The notes beneath the pieces were generated by a model. It saw nothing but the letters and a program-made list of their open reading frames with translations. It made no database searches and was not told where the DNA came from. This document shows, one piece after another, positions 25,856 to 40,768 of a stretch of 64,000 nt of DNA (its first letter is position 1; each line of letters begins with the position of its first letter). Source of the stretch: Saccoglossus kowalevskii (lineage: Eukaryota; Hemichordata; Enteropneusta; Harrimaniidae); NCBI RefSeq assembly GCF_000003605.2, contig NW_003116452.1, positions 356,519 to 420,518 of the forward strand, given 5' to 3'. Both the position numbers and the translations under genes were made by a program.

Positions 25856-28800
25856 GCAGAGCAGTTCATACAAGTCTCACAGAATGAGGATTGAAGCCTA
25901 TATCACTTGTCTCACAATATCGCAGCAGCAACACCCATGGTAGAACCTGGGTTTCCTCGTGAGCCAATCAGAATGTGGTATTGCCAGCAGCTCTGTCATA
26001 TAGGCAAGTCAATAGATCGTAAACATCTTTTGTTATGTAAATCACAAGCACACCTGGTAGATTTCAATTGTCCTTCAAGAGTAGACTGGCAAAGTCGGGA
26101 CTTCTTTTTTGTTTTACAAAAAAAGTAACTAATTGTTCTTTTAGCCTTTTAGCGTGATCGCGAAAACTAACCTGGCCGCTCAAGAAATCGACTGGACGCA
26201 TCTGCGGGCATTTGACTGCTATTAATTATTCATGATGTCATTGATTATTCATGAGTGGGTGTGTGAAAGTTAACATGAGCTTTTAAAGTTGATTCGATTC
26301 AATCATAGAGATGGATACTTTTGTTCTATGTGCAAAGGCGATACTTTCATCCATGTTTACTGAAAACAAGTCGATTTAAGTCGATGTCCAATGTATGTAA
26401 TTAGGCTTTCAAAATCGCCGGGACCTCAGTAGTGAAAGGTCACGTACATTAACATAGATAAGATATGTCAATGCTAGTCAGCAACTTTTAATTAGCATAA
26501 TCACCGGAGTGATTTCCCATGATTACATGCACACTTCTATTTGCATGGTTTGAGGTACTAAGGCAAAAAGGATGGAATAAAGAATGCTGACCATTAAAAT
26601 ACATCATCAAAAGTGTTATTTATACTATCGTAATATCTGAATGCAGACACTAAGAACAAAAAATCTAGTGGTCATTATCTGCAATATCTGTTATTCTCTA
26701 CGTACTATACTAAGTAAGTTAAGAAATTGTACTGACGACTCGTCTTGAACTGCACATCCTTGACTTGGAATATAAATGTTTTTTGGAACAAAGGAAATAA
26801 TGTCATGCCACATAAATTCAAACATCTGAAATACGGAGATCTTTTTGTGCTTAGATTGTGATTGTGCTTAGAGGTATTTCGTGACTACTTGATTTTTACA
26901 GCGCATAACTCGAATGTTTGTTGTTTTGCCGATCATCTGTGACGTAGCAGGATACCTCGGACAACAACTGTGAGTGCCTTCTGATGTATTGACAACCATA
27001 GAAAGTACGTTTTCTCAGTATACATGGAATTACGCCTTCTTATGCTTTGTGATGTAGAGAAAAGGAACAAAACGCATGACTGTGTATGTGTTGTTAGCGA
27101 ACATGCTTTTTTGTCAACTTATTTTACGACCTTGACATGCCCCCGATATTTTAACTAGATCATGCATGTCGTACAGGAAACTTGCGAGTATTGAGTTTTA
27201 GTCGTTACTATCTTGTTGGTTAGAATGACAAATACACCCAAGGTTTTGTGAATTGTGTAGGCAACATGTGTCTCAAGTTTGAACAAGCTGGCTATGTTCC
27301 CCCGATAGTATACTACTACGAAAATAGTATAAATAATAAACCACGTTTACCACGTACTTACGTATAACAAACATACATAAAAATTACATATTGTAATTTC
27401 GATCTAAATATTGCAATTTCTTGTGAATTATTTTGGGTCATGTTTTCAAAATTTTGAGGCACATGCAATTTTTTTCATATAGTTTTAGTATAAAATCCAA
27501 AAACACGTATCCACATGTTGCGACTTATACTCTTGTTCCCAAGATTATCACTTGTTACAAGTTACTGTGTCGTGTAATATATGGAACATGTGCGCCACGT
27601 TTGAAGTATACACTTATTTCCCCTTGGGATTGTAGTACAAAAAAACAGATAGACACTGACACACAAACACACACGGACACACACAAACGAATGCGCGCGC
27701 ACACGCACGCACGCGCACTCACGCAAACATTCAAAAATAAATTGGCAGATACTTTAGCATATCTAATTATAGACCATGATTTACAATTAGGAATGTTAAT
27801 ATAATTACTAATTAGATCGCGGTGTTCAGCATACTCTCAGAAGAATGTTTCGGTGTACGTGATATGTTTCATTGATGTATAATATTCGTCTTGTTATCAG
27901 AGTAATTACTCCAAACTACACAGATATACCTCACTTCACTATTACAGGAAAAATGACATCAGCGTTACTCATGTTCCATAGAGAAACCTTTCTGGTTCCA
28001 TGAGCAGATTATAGCCAAGAATGTATTTTGGCTATTTGATGAATTGGTTGCCATGGTATTTCTATTTAACATGGGAATATTCATTCATTCTACGCAGAAC
28101 ACGGCAGATTGAAAAACTGACTGAAGATACACTGAAACACGAAAATATATTACCATTAAATATAATATAAAATGAATATTCCAAAATAAATAAATTACAA
28201 ACTGAATAAAACCGCTCAAAATATTAATGACTGTACACTTTTTTTACATTTCATTTAAATGAGAAATAACGAACATTTTAAAGGGGCAAACGAATAAGTG
28301 AATTACGTCTTAGGGTGTACTGAACAGTGAAGAAATAAGAACAGTCAATATTGGGGTGGGGGGCAAATTTATACAAAAACAAAGCATGACGGATACGAGG
28401 TCGTTGCGGGATTGGAATACACAGTCAGTCATTCAAGTACAATGTGCATTGTGGGTAGTGTAACATAATAAATAACGTGATTTAGTTTCCTTGTCTGTGC
28501 GCAATTACGTAAATTACATCATGGCGTATACGGGTTCAATCATGTGCGTGTGTGTTATCACGTACAATTGGGTAAATATCTCCACGACACAGTGGTGTCG
28601 TCACGACAACATGTTATACCTTACTCAATATTTAAGCATGCCAGCTGCAGAGATTGCAATAACGGCACAACACATATTTGATTACTCGTTGAAAGAATAA
28701 ACGAGGAAAAAAATCATTGAATATACTTTCATTATTTTGATTTCTTGATCGAACTGGGTGATGGCAATTTAAATGTCCTACCTTTTGTCAATTATAACAC

Positions 28801-31800
28801 ACGATGGCCATGTGCATGAATTTAGTCAGTGATTGTTCATTTTTAAACTTCGCACTGTTTTATAGTTTTATTAGTGTCTCGTTCATTAGATATTTTTTTA
28901 AATTTCTTGGAAAGCGATGTTGCATTATAACACTTGTTTCGAGGTCGTGATCAAGTCGCTCGCCACTGCAGGCACATTCCTCATCACCTAACAGCCATTT
29001 TCCTAAAAAGATCAACGCCATGAACTAAACAGTCGATTAGTACTGTTTAGTATCACCATAAAAAAACAACAAATATTATAATGGTACATATGAATCACTA
29101 GGGTTGTAACGTTTATTATGTTCTGACATGTATAAAACAATGGCCTGATAATGTCAATGTTGACACAATAACACATTACCTTGTCAAATCTGAAAACTAC
29201 CACAGTGTTACAATATGTATAAATAACGTAAATTGATACGTACGATAAGATTCGTTTATATGCCTTTTTGTAATATGTGAACGTGGTGTGTACTTGATTG
29301 ATTTATAAAACACCAAGTAACTGTAATAATCCGTGAACGAATAAAGCACAATCAAGTGGTATAGACTAGCATGCAGGTAGTTTCTGGTCAGTATGATATC
29401 ATCTAAGAAATGACAATGATGTACACAAATACATGTGTTTTAATCTACTCCATGACAAGCAAAATAGTATGGGAGAGCAACACGGGCGTGTATAACTATA
29501 ATATTTCACCAGTGTATCACGCATAAAAAGGCACGATTGTGTAGAATGTAGGCAAGTCGAATTTGCGTCACTGCTCGATGTATCTATATTTTATTTAACA
29601 ATGGTTGCATATAGAACATTGCAGGCACTGCATGAACGTATGACCGTTGTTTTTGTGGTGCTTTAAAGTTAATTCAGATTCACCATTAAAATAAAATAAG
29701 TAGGTAAAATATAATACGAAAACCCATCACAGAGTACACGTGTTTGATCATTTAACACCGCTCTCGTTCGTGTGTATATTTCACAAAACTTATCAAAATC
29801 TCATTGTATACTCGCATATGGGGGTATTCCTTTAATTATTATAATGTTAAACCAATTTATGAAATGATTTGGTTTATAAGTTATAATCAACATTTCACGT
29901 AATACAAATTTTTGCAATAATGAAAAGATATGTGTTTACGCCCACATTTTAATATTCATATTTTATTAACATGAGCTCATTTCGTATATGACGTCATATT
30001 TGAGTGCTAAACCCACGCTAACTGATTTGTCGCCTAGATAATTGAAAAGAAAATCGAACATGCCAAACACTGGATTTGACGCGGCGAGATCACCTGTCGT
30101 TTGGCCACTCAATGTCCAAGCATAGTGGAATTTCTGAAAGAAGCGTGCGATGATTCTGTAATACTCGTGCTATACACCCGCTAATAACTTTAAAGTGGAC
30201 CTCATTGTAAATAGGAATGTCTGTGAACAAAATTACGGGACTAAAAACATTGCATAATCCAACGCCAGCTACACAATATTATATCACTCAACAATTTCAA
30301 GCACTGCAGTGCAATTTCTAAAGGGAGATAACACTTTTGAATAATAATGGACGAGGTTTCAACAACTAACATGATTGGAATATAGCCGGGTGAAGACCAA
30401 ACGACCGGTTGATTAATGGACGATTGAATCGCCACGCAGAACCGCGATTGTATTCGTTACTTCAGATGTCTAATTATCTCCAGACGCTGCCTCAAAACAT
30501 AAAACGTACCAGAAAATAACTCAGTCCCCAAGATGAATGGTTAACCTTGATTTCAGTGGCACCATATTTTGATGCCATGATTCACCTTAAGCATCAATTC
30601 ATGTCGTTGATTGGATAACTCCTTGACCCCATGTTTGTTTGTGTAGTATTCTTTGCCGGCTGGAAGCTTTAAGTTTCGTTCTGATTGCACTAAATTATTC
30701 TAAAAAAATAATTTGTGAATCTACGTATTGGGAGTCAGTTTGCTTGCTGTCGCCAAAGCTCCATCGCATCAATATTGACTGTGCCGTCATGTGCGTGAAC
30801 TTCTCGCTAAACAAATCAAGTATTCGTGTTTGGTTTCGAACGATTTCGTATACTGAAGTGTTAGAGGAGTCGTCGCTCGACACAGTTCAATGCCAGAAGC
30901 TACATTCGTCGTGAGAACCCATAATCACGCTGCATTTCACAGCATGCATGTTTAAACTCTACATTATTTCGTTGGTTTGAAAATGTGCGTCTTTCACAGC
31001 ATACAAATATTAAGTTATGTCATATTTGAATAACGATTCGCAACTAAGAAATTTTCATTGCAAATGAAAAATGCGACAATCAAATAACGATTGTTACACA
31101 AATTAACTACAATTAAATTTTCGCTATATAGCAGGAAATGTAATGTTTATCAACTTTTCTACAATAGTATATTTTTATTTAAAAAACAGTAATAAAATAT
31201 GTATGCTGATGTGTGACGGTTTTGTTTGTTATTTATACATGGTATCACTACTTGCCAAATGATATAAAATGACGTCCAGCTCTTACCAGCAGTATATTCT
31301 ATCAAGGAAGCACATATAAAAGTACTTCTTGGCGGAGCTTTTAAGATAATGCTGTCGTCTTGCTAGTTTGTCAGAACGCTGTGTGAATGGCGCGCTTGAT
31401 TGCTGTTGGTTAGCATTCTTTTCTTCAAATGCAGGGATCTGTCGTGTCATGGACTGTTGTATTTAATATTATTGCCTATCTTTTCTGAATATTTGCATGT
31501 TATTTTTCACTTTAAAATGATAAATTTAGTATGTGAGAACAGGCTACGCATCGCCTTGTCGATCCCATAACAAACAACATTGAAATTACTCCTCAAGACA
31601 CCACACCTGCTTTAAATTGAATAATTGTTTGAATAGTGATTGAAACATTCTCGTGTTCAAATCATTCTGAAATAATCGCAAAAACAAATTGAAAAATACA
31701 AATAACTTATCTATGATCTTAGTTAAGTGTTTACAGCAGAGTGACGAAAAACAAATATATTTAAATCAATGCAGATCAATTAACCATCTACTATCGACAT

Positions 31801-33824
31801 ATGGTACTAACAGAGTATTGATTATTGTGCCTACTGTTGTATCTCTATAGATCTGTATGTGACGCTAACGGCATACGTGGTAAGACCATCTGCGTACTAT
31901 GCATTATCACCAATTCTAGACTGTCGTTGATTGCATAATGTTATGGTGATTGTGTTACTTATACACTTGTACACATTGTCAACTGTTTAATTGGCTTTAT
32001 AGTGTTGAGGGGAATAGGTATTTATCGCTAGAATTATTCAATGTTATTGTAAACACTTTAACCCATCTGACACGAATTTTATGGAAATCCTATGTTTATT
32101 CAAACATTAAATGCAATTATTCCACTTCGAATGTTGAACGCACATTTAGATATATATATATATATATTTCAAGTTCTCATATTTACCATTGCATTTCGCG
32201 TACGCATAAAAGAAATTAGGAAGAATCAAATCACATAAAACTACATTGAAACATCGCAGCAGGTAATCAGTGTATTTCAAGCAATTTATTTGCAATGATT
32301 ATTAGCATATCCGTCCTTTACATGAGCCAGACCTTCGTTATGAATGTGATTGGCGAATCAATGCTCATTACAACAACCAAAATAGACAGGAAGCAGGGCT
32401 GAGTGATCAATGTGCAATATGTGAAGGCCACGTTTGATATGCCTGCTGATGAAGTCAATCAGATAAAAGTATTTTTTTCCGGTTTTAACTTCAAGAAGGC
32501 AAATTGGCTGCAAATCATTAAGGGTGGCACTAAAAATATAACAATTCCGTGTTCAAGGTGAACAACTGCAACTGTCCCTTCTAGGAATGAAATAGTACGA
32601 GAGACGTAATAGTTATTTAAATAGCAATGAAACAGAAAAAAAAAACGTGCAACTGTTTTCAGCTTCAAGAATGTAATACAAACAAGTACACAATGCGAGA
32701 TTCAAACTCACAACTACGGCAAATTTAATGTTACACGTTCAGCGTTATGCTATGTACACTTAAACGATAAACGAGTAGCTTAAAATAACGTGAACGTACA
32801 CCAATTTTTGATTATAAATCACATACATTATATATTTTCAATTAATATAAATGATAGCAGGATGAACAGACGCCATATGTATATCAAACCTGATCAAAAA
32901 ATTCATAGAGGTCAGTGGCCGACTACTAGCATTGTTTTTACTGACAATATTTGGTTTTCGACACATGACCTGTATGAATGCAACGATCTATTCAGTCGTC
33001 AAAAATATTATGTAGATAACGTTAACACAGTAGGGTCAGTGCGATGATTTGTTTGTGTATATGAAAGTTACAAATGTCCATGTATGTTTCTCATTGTTCT
33101 GTCCATATAATGCATTAGTAGCCATTCATTTGTTCATTCATATGAATTTGTGTTCTGTCAGGCTTGGTTAATTTAAAACAATACAAAACAAAACGTGTTA
33201 CTGAGAACCAATGTATACAATGTTAACTTCGAATCGGTGTCGGTCATGAATTTCAAAGTTTGATTATAAATAAACACAAATAGATCACTGCGCAACATTC
33301 AGCAGCCATAAATACAATGAGTAGAATCGTGTAATAAGGCACCAAATTGAATATCATCAGAAGAAGTCTTCCCGCATGTAAATTGTAGTTGGGTTTGAAG
33401 AACAATTCAAGTCGGACAATTTCAGGCTGTTTTGACATTAGTATTGTCCTTGATGCGGTGCGTCATTATTTAATGGTTGTTCATTACATTGCACAATCCC
33501 CGACACTCAAGAATTGTGCTCTTATATCATCTACAGACAGTATGTATGCAATTGCTAGAAACTTACTCATGTATAATAATATATGCCAACATTAATAGTG
33601 TAAGTGTCTGAATGCTTTGTTCTGCCATTAGACATCCCAACAGGACACCAGAGTTTTTTTTTTTAAAACACATTTAAACGTGATGACATCAGTTCCACCC
33701 AATTTTTTAAAGCTTCCATGAAGGCATTTTTTATGGTATTTATATTTCCATTGATCACATAAATGGAAAGGCACCAGCAGTAACGTAGTCAATTGCCATG
33801 CATGCAGGGCTCTGTACACTCAAA
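25856..33824. other. Non-coding, with microsatellites
   Basis: About 8 kb without a supportable gene. It holds a CA/CG-rich alternating tract at 27659-27726 and a (TA)n run at 32150-32168. Open frames of 60-120 codons occur (for example 27433-27804 +, which runs through the CA tract, and 30695-30883 -) but none carries a known motif. Confidence 0.5.
27659..27726. repeat. Imperfect (CA)n / (CG)n microsatellite
   Basis: About 68 bp of alternating purine-pyrimidine sequence: CACA runs interrupted by A and G, then GCGCGCGCACACGCACGC. Tracts of this composition can adopt left-handed DNA, but no function is implied. Confidence 0.85.
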
Positions 33825-33828
33825 TTAA

Positions 33829-33956
33829 AGCGCGGCGGTGGTCGTCGCGCAGCGCGTGTTCGAATTCCATGTAAATAAACAATGTGTTTTACACGCGTTG
33901 TATACGTCGCTATGAGTCCCATATCGAACAGGACTCGGCACGACGACTGCCGCCCT
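33829..33956. mobile_element. 128-bp MITE with TTAA target site
   Basis: The left terminus is AGCGCGGCGGTGGTCGTCG. The right terminus, read inward, is AGGGCGGCAGTCGTCGTGCC. TTAA flanks both ends (33825-33828 and 33957-33960). It is GC-rich against AT-rich flanks and has no open frame of note. Terminus and target resemble the 25114-25268 element (AGCG.GG followed by GTCGTC), so the two probably belong to related families moved by the same class of TTAA-specific transposase. Confidence 0.72.
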
Positions 33957-33960
33957 TTAA

Positions 33961-35642
33961 ATTAGCTTGTATTTGAAATATACGTGTTATTTGTATTATA
34001 ATTCCAGTCACTCTCACACAGACACTAAATCATGACAAATAGTTTACCTAATAATGTAGATGAACGTTGTACTTTCTCAGCACAATAACGATGACCGTAC
34101 AGGAAAAAAAATAGACTCATACCCTATATTTTAAGTTATGTTTGAAATCTCCTTGTCGATTCACGTAATTGACTAATAAAATATGTAGTATTGGAAATGC
34201 ATTCAGATATATTATTAACTACAACTACAACAGTTAGCTAGAGTTCAGCGATCACATAGATTGCCATTTGCTCTTTATGTGCTGCCATAATGCGTGTATT
34301 ACTTGACACCTTTGTTGAATGTTATTGCAACCTTGTTTTCTGTCAGTTATTTTCAATAAGAAAAACGAGTTTGAATTTTTAATAGTCTGTCTAGGACAAA
34401 TCATAACCAAACGATTTATCAGTTAGTGGTGATTTGTTGGATATTGTAGAGGTTTAGTAGTTTGTACATTACATACTGCATTTCCTCCACTTAATTCGAA
34501 ACTATTTTCAATGATATTTTTTTCACATCGCATTGTCACAGTGATGTCATACGAGTAATGGGAAGTGAACAAATTTATTCAAAATTCAACACTGTGAAGT
34601 CCAACACGGCATCACGCTGCTTTTGAAGGTCTTAACGCTCTGCACTAAACTAAAAGCAGTCTTCCATAAGGTAACATGCTATTAAGCGTTGACCAAGCGT
34701 GTAAATTCCAATGTCGCGAAAAATAAAATGAATTATACCATACAAAATCGTTGTGCTATTTATATTAACGATCAAGACGTTTAATCAAGGATAATAAAAA
34801 TAAATAGATTTTATTGGTACTGAAATTGTGCCATCTGTGCATATCAATCGTATAATGAACCATATAAAGAGATAGTTCACTTAAAACATGTATACCTGTT
34901 TCAGTCGAACAGTAAAACCTCGTATCATTTTACTGCACTGTGAAGATAACGCACATGCACCGCATGGTTATCTTTCGATATGTTGCGCACGTTCAATTGC
35001 AAATAAGGCGCCAAGAAAGAGTATTATTATTTTGAATGCAATCGAGTTATGTATGTTTGTGACATGGTTATTGGACAGCATTATAAAAAAAAACACTTTA
35101 GCGTTTCTTGCATTTGATCTGTTAGAGAAAAAGCCATACATCAATGCCGATTATACAATATTGGACAGTGTGTCTGCATTCATCTTCTAAATGACTTCCC
35201 AAATAAATACAGTCGATTTAGAACGAGGTGAATTACAGGTGAGGCGAGAACAAGAACAGCGGCAACAACATTCTGGTTGAATCCCACAACAACAAGCATG
35301 TATTTTGTTCATTAGGATAAATCAACGAACAGCACAAGCAACATAAATTATAAACATCTTTAATATAATTTAATAATTTTTATGTCAATGCATTATTGCT
35401 TCTCATAAATGAAAAAAAACAATCGAGTGTAATGTAGCACTCAAAATATCAATAATGTACAGTGAATCTATAAACATTCATATGTGAACTGCTGAACATC
35501 GACATCGATAATATTAAAGATAATAATCAGAAAACTTCGTATCAATTCAAGTGCACCATGGGATGTATATTGAAAATTGACGATGGCCAAAATTAAAACT
35601 GTAACCCCAAAATAAAAACTGTATAACTCTAACAAACATTTG

Positions 35643-35676
<34 letters not shown>

Positions 35677-38600
35677 TAACACATTTTTGAAGGCCATGAC
35701 GTCATAATAAATGGTAGAATTTGAACAACATACACAATAAAAGGTCACATGCTTTTAATGCGGGAAGGTGACATTTTAAAATGACAAATATTATTTTTCA
35801 CAAAATATTGACTCAATTTGTTTATATTCATTCCCCCCTCGGCAATCTCATTTCCAGTATTTTGTATACGTTATTATATCATTTGTGTGGAATTATGGGG
35901 TGAATGATAAATGAAAAATTAAGTATATGTGGCATTGATGACCGTTTCTCAGACCGAGCACAGCATATCCAGCATACAATTTGTTTCCTATATATTGCAA
36001 CAAACTAAATTATTCAAAAATCAGATATTTAGTACGCTTTGTATCACGGCGCTGTCAGCCATGATGATATTGAGAAGTCTTACTTTCGAAGAAAGACAAT
36101 ACAGAAGAAATACACATGCTAATATAATGTTTATTGATAAAAATGCAGTTCTTGAGTGAGGCGTGTTGGTACGGTATTTGTAGTGCTATATTTCATTTGA
36201 TTTATTTATTTCGAGACACCGATTCGATAATGCGTTGACATTTATAAAACAAATGAATGATGTTGGTCGATTTATGATTTATGAGTGAAATATGTCTGAC
36301 AAAAAATGACAAAGATACTACACAAGTCCAATCTGTCAGAAAAATTACATAGATTCCAAGTGTTTTTTTTTATTAAGATCTATTAAAATCGATACTAAAA
36401 TATTTGTTATGCATACTATTTATTATTAGTTATTTTCTGATAAACAATAAAAGCAAAATATTTAACTGACATTTCACTTTACATTATTACACAACATTAC
36501 AGTAATTTCAATATGGAAAAATTGATAGTCTTCATTACGCAATCAATACGGTTACGAAGGTATTCTAAAATAATTTCCAGCAATGACTACTCAGTTTTAA
36601 CGGCTGATGACACCTGAGTATAGCCATGATTTACTTGAAATACCTCGGGGGAATTTTGTTCTAAGACATGCCGTGGACACTGCCAATGTTTGAACCAACA
36701 TGTTAAATGGTAAAATGCGTGTTGAAAGGTCTTTCTTTTATGATATTTTTAACTGTAAATTCTCGTTTGGTAATCATCGATCCTAACTAAAAATAACGAC
36801 ATGGATGGATTGATTTCTTTCTATCTCCGTCGTTGATTGAACTGACACGAAATGAACGAGCTCTGTCCACAGCCACAGCAGGCTTAAATCTGCTATTCAA
36901 ATTGAATAAATTTACACTATGTAATATAAATTGTCGCCAGCCCTGAGGAACATTTTAAATAATTTCAATCTCTATTGAGAATACTAGCTTAGGATCGATT
37001 TACAGCCCAGGGCTATAATCAGTAATTAGGCAAAAAGTTAAGCTTCATACATAATTTGTTTAGTCATAGTCATTCACCTCAGCGTGTGTATTTTATCAAT
37101 GGCCATCTGTTTGGATATTCGAAATACGGGTCGATTTTATCACACTGACGAATGTGTCAACAACATGAACACAAGACAAGTGTGTTTTCGCTCTGAATCA
37201 CATGATGTTAGCAGGCAACAAATACTCGTCCGATTGCATCATTTGAAAGAAGACTATCAGTTACCAGATGAAATAAACAAAGAACTACCATATATATATT
37301 TCTAATTTCCACATTGTACTTGTGCCTCTCCATGGGATTTTTGTAATCCGAAATTTCACCCTAAATACGTCTTCACAGGAAAAATAATGGTCATTTCGCG
37401 CTCTTGTCCAAAAAATATTTTGGAATTGTCAGTTCCTGTATGCTCTACGCGCTTCTCGTCCCCTTTGAGGCACTCATCAACACACAATGAGCACCAAATA
37501 AAACTTGTCCGATATCATTGCTGACACGTTTTGTGATGCAAAACACACTTTTATTAAAGCTATAACTATCTTTATAGATAAATAATGTAATGGTTGGGTG
37601 GCACGATGGCTACAAGGCTCGTATATGGTTGGGATAAAAAAAGCTGTACATTACATGTTATTTGAGGTGTTGATTTCTCTTTTGTTGGTTAAAGTGACCT
37701 ACCTTTACTCTTGTGTGCTCCAAAAAAAATTATTCATTCACTTGTACACAAATAACGTGAGTACTAGGAAAGTCTATTGGAGATATTGCAAACACCAAAA
37801 TGTAATTTTATAACGCGTCTTAGTATCATGAGATTTCGTAATAATGTTACCATAGCGACATCATGTTCGCACATTTGGTTCACACGCCATTGCACTATTG
37901 TTTAGAATCAATAACATTTTATACACTTATAATACAAGAATTTGTTTACTAATTGTATTTGCCTGAGGAGACTTTGCAAAGAAACATTCCTGGTAATCAC
38001 GTGATCGTGCCAACGATTGCTGCACTGATTGGCTGATCGCATGTTTACTCTGCCGCGCCTTATAGATTTATAATAGAGTTTGTAATGTACATGCGCTGAC
38101 TATTTGGATGAATAAATCTGGAATATCTGTAAGTATTCCTTTGAGTCGAATCTGGTATTTCTAATATTAAGTGTTATCAGACAAGCGAGTCGCAGTTCCC
38201 TGAACACAAGGCTAGTATTCACAACACTAATATCATGATCTCGTGTTATTCGATAGGTGTGCCTACAGGTTTTCTTCATGATAATTTCTAATCTGAAATA
38301 TTCACAAAAATACAACAATATTAAAATAACATGTTCTCGTCTGATTTTCATCTCTAAGAGAAAATCACCTTGTAGCTGATTACATTGCAAACACAAACAT
38401 CCACATTCCTTTCACGTACAGTCCTAGACAACAAACTATAGAGGAGCAGTCGCTGAGACAATCACTGGAACGAGAATTGTGACATTAGCAAACCAATTCA
38501 AACTGGGAATTATTGGATCAAATCTCACGTTCTCATCGGACGATCAATTTAATTTGGTACCACATGCTTTCCCGTAATTGGACGATAATCGTGCACACAT

Positions 38601-39409
38601 TGGGGCCAATGAACGGACGAAATGACAAGACACGAGTCAGCAATATCAAGATTATATGCACAAATGTAAAAGTTTTTTTATAAAAAAAAACAAAAACAAA
38701 AAAACACAAATAATAATTCGTTTATGTTGAAAAAATCTGTGTCTTTTAAACAGAAGTTTACCTATTTAAGTTTATGAATGCGTTCTCGTAAGCTAACACT
38801 ACAACACCTTTTCTCAGTAAGTTTTTTTAAATAAATGGCTGGTAAGAATTAATGGCCTGGTGATCAAAAAAAAAGATCCGAATGTGCAAATCGGATCTAC
38901 GACATTTTGTCAAAAAACATTTTGTTGAAAATCAGTAAAATAATGACATTATTGATAATACTATCATTCACAGGACACCTAATGCACACATGTACATTTA
39001 TCATCAAGGACCACTTTCTTGCAATTCCGCGCCAATCACCTGATTATTTTTATCAGTAGAAATTTAATTTTATACAACGTAAAATACACTTTCTATATGC
39101 CGTGCGTTCGGGCAAACCGTTAGGAATTCCTAAATGGAGTAAATTTGTGTAGTTTTCTTGATTTATTCTGCAGATATCGGTAAAATGTAGGTAGGGCTTT
39201 GGCAAAATTTGAAGAAGCAACTAATATTCTTCAACCTGGTATTTTTTAAATATTTTATTTTTCATTTTTTTCGTCTTTTCGAGTTTAAAAAATGTGAGCT
39301 GGCTGGAGTCTTCATCCCTTGTCTATTTCTTACACGAGATACCAGCCGATACCCCCCCCCCCGCTCATAGAGACTCCGTATTACAGTTGATTATAGTTCC
39401 TGGGCTCCC
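33961..39409. other. Non-coding, nothing recognised
   Basis: About 5.4 kb of AT-rich DNA. It holds a (TA)n run at 35644-35673 and an 11-base C run at 39352-39362. Open frames at 34888-35190 (+, 100 codons), 37084-37305 (+) and 38100-38396 (-, 98 codons) show no recognisable domain or splice-supported exon. Confidence 0.5.
35644..35673. repeat. (TA)15 microsatellite
   Basis: A perfect TA dinucleotide run of 30 bp. It is likely to vary in length between individuals. Confidence 0.95.
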
Positions 39410-40336
39410 TGTGGTACAAACAGTAAATTAACAACTAGCAGTAAAAGTTGGTAATACCTCATGAACACGTAACACAATAACAAGTTCAGACTGTATTAAT
39501 GTCCGGTAAGTTCAAACGTTCACTTGCTCGACACTTTTGCTTCACTCCAAACAATCCAGAATTCCACTTCACAGCCTTCCACTCAGACTGCCCTCCATGA
39601 TCTATGTGTTACGACGGCTCACCACTCACAGGTCATCTGGAAAAAGAGACAAGTACATTTTATATTACCTGCCGTTTCAAACACAACTAAAGTAACAATA
39701 TATGGATGTATTCAACCGGGCTACCGTTCATGCACAGTTGAATGAACTACTAAGGAATGATTAAACTGAAACCTCAACTTACAGTTTCTAAGTGCTGGCG
39801 TCGTGTCCATCTCCCTCACCAAAGGGTGGAAAGTCTCGAGGAATATTGCCAAGCTGCAACTTTGGCAGACCTCTACTCTATATTCTTGGCTGGCCTACTA
39901 CAGCGATGTTGCCACTGACTCCAACCAACTCAAAGCCTGAACGCCTTGCCAGTTGATAGTAAAATTACGAGTCACCACGAGTAGAATTGCAGAAGATGCT
40001 CACTCCTGGACAACTGATGGACAACTAACCACATCACACAGCATAATTACCAAGCACACTGACCTACTTTGCATCACAAAAGCATTTTTATTCATCACTC
40101 CAGCATACTCTAGTAAACTTCCATACACCCACCTGTAACTTGTAAGTGCATACCAATTTACACTTCCAATTTACACACGCATACCAGCACACTGCTAATT
40201 AAACTACAACCTGATTCATGTACACCTGTACACTGGTTACTAAGCAACAGACTAGGCACCATTAAGTATATTATTTGATGAGTTTATTCAATTAGGTTAC
40301 TATTACATTACTATAACCTACATACACAAATGACTA
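39410..40336 (-). repeat. 3' LTR of the Gmr1-like element
   Basis: About 927 bp that repeats, collinearly and in direct orientation, the sequence at 44837-46625 once the insertion there is discounted. Shared landmarks include GTAAATTAA.AACTAGCAGTAA at the low end, CACTTGCTCGACACTTTTGC, CCAGTTGATAGTAAAATTAC and, at the high end, CATACACAAATGAC. It begins exactly where the RNase H reading (GKECLVI) ends at about 40340. This suggests that a deletion joined RNase H directly to the LTR. Confidence 0.82.
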
Positions 40337-40768
40337 AGCATTCCTTTCCCAAAGTTGCATATGCTTTTTCTCTCAGTAAAAACTTTCAACTTGCATACGC
40401 AACCGGGAATACCTCCTCTTCAACCTCGTACCCTTGAAGCAATACTGCACCCAATCAGTATTAGATGCACTTGTACACAACAGGAATTGCTTTGAACAAT
40501 TGTGTAGCCGCAAGATGGGGAATAAAGTTAGTTTGATTTTTAGGAATGTAAAAGCTATTTCTTGGCTAGGACCCCATGTACGGTGATTAGGCTCATTCTT
40601 CTCAGTCAGATTATTCAGAGGCGCTGCAATTGCAGCAAAATGAAGAATGAAGCGGCGGTAATACCCTGCCAGCCCAAGAAAAGATCGCATTTGTTGAGGG
40701 GAGCTTTGTCTCCTTGAGGTGCTGCAGCTTATTGGGTTGGGGTTTGAGCTTCCCTCCGCCAACGACAT
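40337..40768 (-). pseudogene. RT connection and truncated RNase H
   Basis: This continues the reverse transcriptase. The frame from 40768 gives the thumb/connection signature FLGLAGYYRRFI and, further on, FPILRLHNCSKQFLLCTSAS. The last block corresponds to the start of gypsy RNase H, which normally reads TDAS. The catalytic Asp is replaced by Ser at 40469-40471. After a frameshift a further RNase H block, GKECLVI, is readable and runs straight into the LTR. Most of RNase H is therefore missing. RNase H would normally degrade the RNA strand of the RNA-DNA hybrid during reverse transcription; this copy could not. Confidence 0.82.

Noticed and set aside
25637-25873. Conserved small gene shared with 58832-59044
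   Set aside because: The protein similarity follows from both lying inside copies of a dispersed repeat, and the DNA is conserved outside the frames as well.
30695-30883. Small gene on the minus strand
   Set aside because: A stop lies immediately before it, there is no ATG at its start, and no motif or splice context supports it.
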